The position numbers and the translations under genes were made by a program. This document shows, piece after piece, positions 13,262 through 14,864 of a stretch of 14,864 bases of DNA. The stretch is from Anaerolineae bacterium (lineage in GTDB: Bacteria; Chloroflexota; Anaerolineae; J102). Every line of letters starts with the position of its first letter. Position 1 is the first letter of the stretch. The stretch lies in contig WGCR01000119.1 of NCBI GenBank assembly GCA_015493675.1, positions 1 to 14,864 of the forward strand. Direction: 5' to 3'. The notes under the pieces were generated by a model. That model worked only from the letters and a program-made list of their open reading frames with translations, searched no databases and had not been told where the DNA came from.

Positions 13262-14724
13262 AATACGACGACTATATCTATGATCTGAGCAGGCCCGGTC
13301 GCACCGGCGTGGATTTACCCGCCCCGGATGTGCCTGAGACCCCCATCCCCGCCGAATTCCTGCGGGATGAGCTGCCGCTACCCGAGCTCAGCCTGCCCCA
13401 GGTGGCCCGCCACTATCTGCGCCTGAGCCAGAAGAATTATGCGGTGGACAAGGGCTTCTATCCCCTGGGCTCCTGCACCATGAAATATAATCCCAAGGTG
13501 AATGAGTGGACCGCGCGTCTCCCCGGCTTCGCGGCCATCCACCCCCTGCAAGACCCGGCAACAGTGCAAGGGGCCATGGGGTTGATGCATGATTTGCAGC
13601 AGATGATCGCGGAGATCGCTGGTTTCGACGCGGTGTCGTTGCAGCCCGCGGCCGGCGCTCATGGCGAATTCACCGGCGTGTTGATCATGCGGGCGGCGCA
13701 ACTGGCTCGCGGCGAGACCCAGCGCCACAAGATTCTGGTGCCCGACTCTGCCCACGGCACCAATCCCGCCAGCACCGCCATGGCCGGATTCACCGCAGTA
13801 CAAATTCCCAGCGATGCGGATGGCAACGTGGACATCGAGGCTCTGAAAGGGGCGTTGGATGACGAAGTCATCGGCATTATGATCACCAATCCCAACACTC
13901 TGGGTCTGTTCGAATCCCATCTGGTGGAGGTGGCCCGCCTGGTGCATGAGGCTGGCGGTCTGGTGTATGGCGACGGCGCCAATCTCAACGCCATCATGGG
14001 CATCGTCCGCCCCGGCGATCTGGGCATCGACGTGATGCACTTCAACCTGCACAAGACCTTCAGCACGCCTCACGGCGGCGGCGGTCCCGGCTCCGGACCG
14101 GTAGGCGTGACGGCTGAGCTGGCCGAGTTCCTGCCCGGGCCAGTCGTTGCGCTAAGCGACGAGGGTGACGAATACATCTGGAAGCAGCCTGCGCAGAGCA
14201 TTGGCCGCATGAAAAGCTTCCACGGTAATTTCGGGGTCATGGTCAAGGCCTACACCTACATTAAAATGCACGGCGCTGACGGTTTGCGTCAGGTCAGCGA
14301 GATGGCGGTATTGAACGCCAACTACATGCAGGCCCGCATTTTACAAATGGGCGATTATCCAATACCATACGGCCATCGTCATTGCATGCATGAAACCGTT
14401 GCCCAGGGCAAACTGGCGGGGGCCGATGACGTGCACACCCTGGACATCGCCAAGCGTCTGATTGATTACGACTATCATCCCCCCACCATCTATTTCCCCC
14501 TCATTGTCCACGAAGCCCTGATGATAGAGCCCACCGAGACGGAAGACAAAGAGACGCTGGACGGATTCCTGGAGACGCTAGACCGAATCGCGGACGAAGC
14601 CCGCACCCATCCCGATCTGTTACACGAAGCGCCTGTCAACGCGCCCACCCGACGGCTGGACGAAGTCCGGGCCGCGCGCAATCCCATCCTTGTTCGCCTG
14701 CCATCCACTATGGTCACCAGTTAA
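13258..14724 (+). CDS. gcvPB: Glycine dehydrogenase (decarboxylating) subunit 2, P-protein beta
   Basis: This is a 488-residue PLP subunit matching the C-terminal half of single-chain P protein. The PLP lysine is K266 in FNLHKTFSTPHGGGGPGSGP. Other signatures are DKGFYPLGSCTMKYNPK near the N terminus, SLQPAAGAHGEFTG, DSAHGTNPASTAMAGF, ITNPNTLGLFE, YGDGANLNAIMG and KSFHGNFGVMVKAYTYI. The GTG at 13258 is chosen over an ATG at 13162: GGAGG lies 7 bases upstream (13246-13250), it gives the standard 4-base GTGA overlap with gcvPA, and the protein then begins KYDDYIYDLSRPGR as expected. Last gene of the operon, followed by a terminator. No lpd (L protein) follows, so that shared enzyme must be encoded elsewhere. 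Confidence 0.96.
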   Translation: MKYDDYIYDLSRPGRTGVDLPAPDVPETPIPAEFLRDELPLPELSLPQVARHYLRLSQKNYAVDKGFYPLGSCTMKYNPKVNEWTARLPGFAAIHPLQDPATVQGAMGLMHDLQQMIAEIAGFDAVSLQPAAGAHGEFTGVLIMRAAQLARGETQRHKILVPDSAHGTNPASTAMAGFTAVQIPSDADGNVDIEALKGALDDEVIGIMITNPNTLGLFESHLVEVARLVHEAGGLVYGDGANLNAIMGIVRPGDLGIDVMHFNLHKTFSTPHGGGGPGSGPVGVTAELAEFLPGPVVALSDEGDEYIWKQPAQSIGRMKSFHGNFGVMVKAYTYIKMHGADGLRQVSEMAVLNANYMQARILQMGDYPIPYGHRHCMHETVAQGKLAGADDVHTLDIAKRLIDYDYHPPTIYFPLIVHEALMIEPTETEDKETLDGFLETLDRIADEARTHPDLLHEAPVNAPTRRLDEVRAARNPILVRLPSTMVTS

Positions 14725-14751
14725 ACCTCTCCCCTCTCTCGCCATGGCAGG

Positions 14752-14790
14752 GAAAGACCCCGACGGCATCACGCGTCGGGGTCCTTTCTT
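14752..14790 (+). terminator. Rho-independent terminator of the gcv operon
   Basis: GACCCCGACG (14756-14765) and CGTCGGGGTC (14774-14783) form a perfect 10-bp stem with an 8-base loop. Flanking GAAA and TTTC can extend it past a bulged C, and the tail is TTTCTT. It starts 27 bases after the gcvPB stop. The remaining bases to the window end hold no gene that I can support. Confidence 0.88.
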
Positions 14791-14864
14791 GGGGCGTAAA
14801 GAAAAACGGGGTTCAACCGGATTTTGTGGAGTGTTCCGACCTCCGGAAGCTGGACGGGTAGCTT

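Noticed and set aside
14825..14864. Possible palindrome around TTCCGACCTCCGGAA near the window end
   Set aside because: The symmetry is short and the sequence is cut by the window edge, so it cannot be assigned to a repeat or a gene.

Overview
The window looks like a stretch of chromosome from a Chloroflexota bacterium, perhaps an Anaerolineae/Caldilineae-type lineage. Three things suggest this: the valine/glutamate/lysine-rich linker just after the lipobox of the substrate-binding protein (common in that phylum), the moderately GC-rich metabolic gene set, and palindromic 'CACAAAGACACGAAG'-type intergenic repeats. This placement is inference; there is no rRNA or marker gene here. Coding density is high, and no phage, transposase, CRISPR or tRNA was seen.

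Layout. (1) 1-1240: a secreted glutaminyl-peptide cyclotransferase gene on the minus strand, probably read from a leaderless mRNA, flanked by two diverged copies of a palindromic repeat. (2) 1381-4057: a self-contained plus-strand unit with a near-consensus promoter, an 18-bp palindromic operator at the transcription start, a DHA2-type MFS exporter, a small four-helix membrane protein and a TetR-family repressor that is likely the ligand of that operator. (3) 4069-5575: a two-gene minus-strand operon for two-subunit class I (iron-sulfur) fumarase, convergent with the tetR gene only 11 bases away. A perfect 11-bp inverted repeat at the end of tetR is the likely shared termination structure. (4) 5830-9759: a CUT1-type ABC importer (two permeases plus a lipoprotein binding protein, no ATPase gene), with a promoter before the permeases, a second one before the binding protein, and a strong terminator. 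The first permease carries extra membrane-spanning sequence. (5) 9822-14790: a glycine cleavage operon, gcvT-gcvH-gcvPA-gcvPB, behind a promoter and a tandem glycine riboswitch, ending at a terminator. The lipoamide dehydrogenase (L-protein) is not in the window.

How it works together: the gcv operon oxidises glycine to CO2, ammonia and methylene-tetrahydrofolate, and is set by glycine through its leader RNA. Fumarase supplies the TCA cycle. The importer probably feeds carbohydrate or a polyol/glycerophosphate-like substrate. The MFS/TetR unit is a local drug- or metabolite-responsive export switch.

The most unusual features are the first aptamer of the glycine riboswitch, which has a P3a helix carrying a 77-nt structured extension absent from aptamer 2; a perfectly placed alternative helix that would unzip P1 of aptamer 2; the leaderless promoter of the cyclotransferase; and the inserted segments in the MalF-like permease. 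I found no wholly new multi-gene system. Most of the window is recognisable metabolism with interesting regulation.
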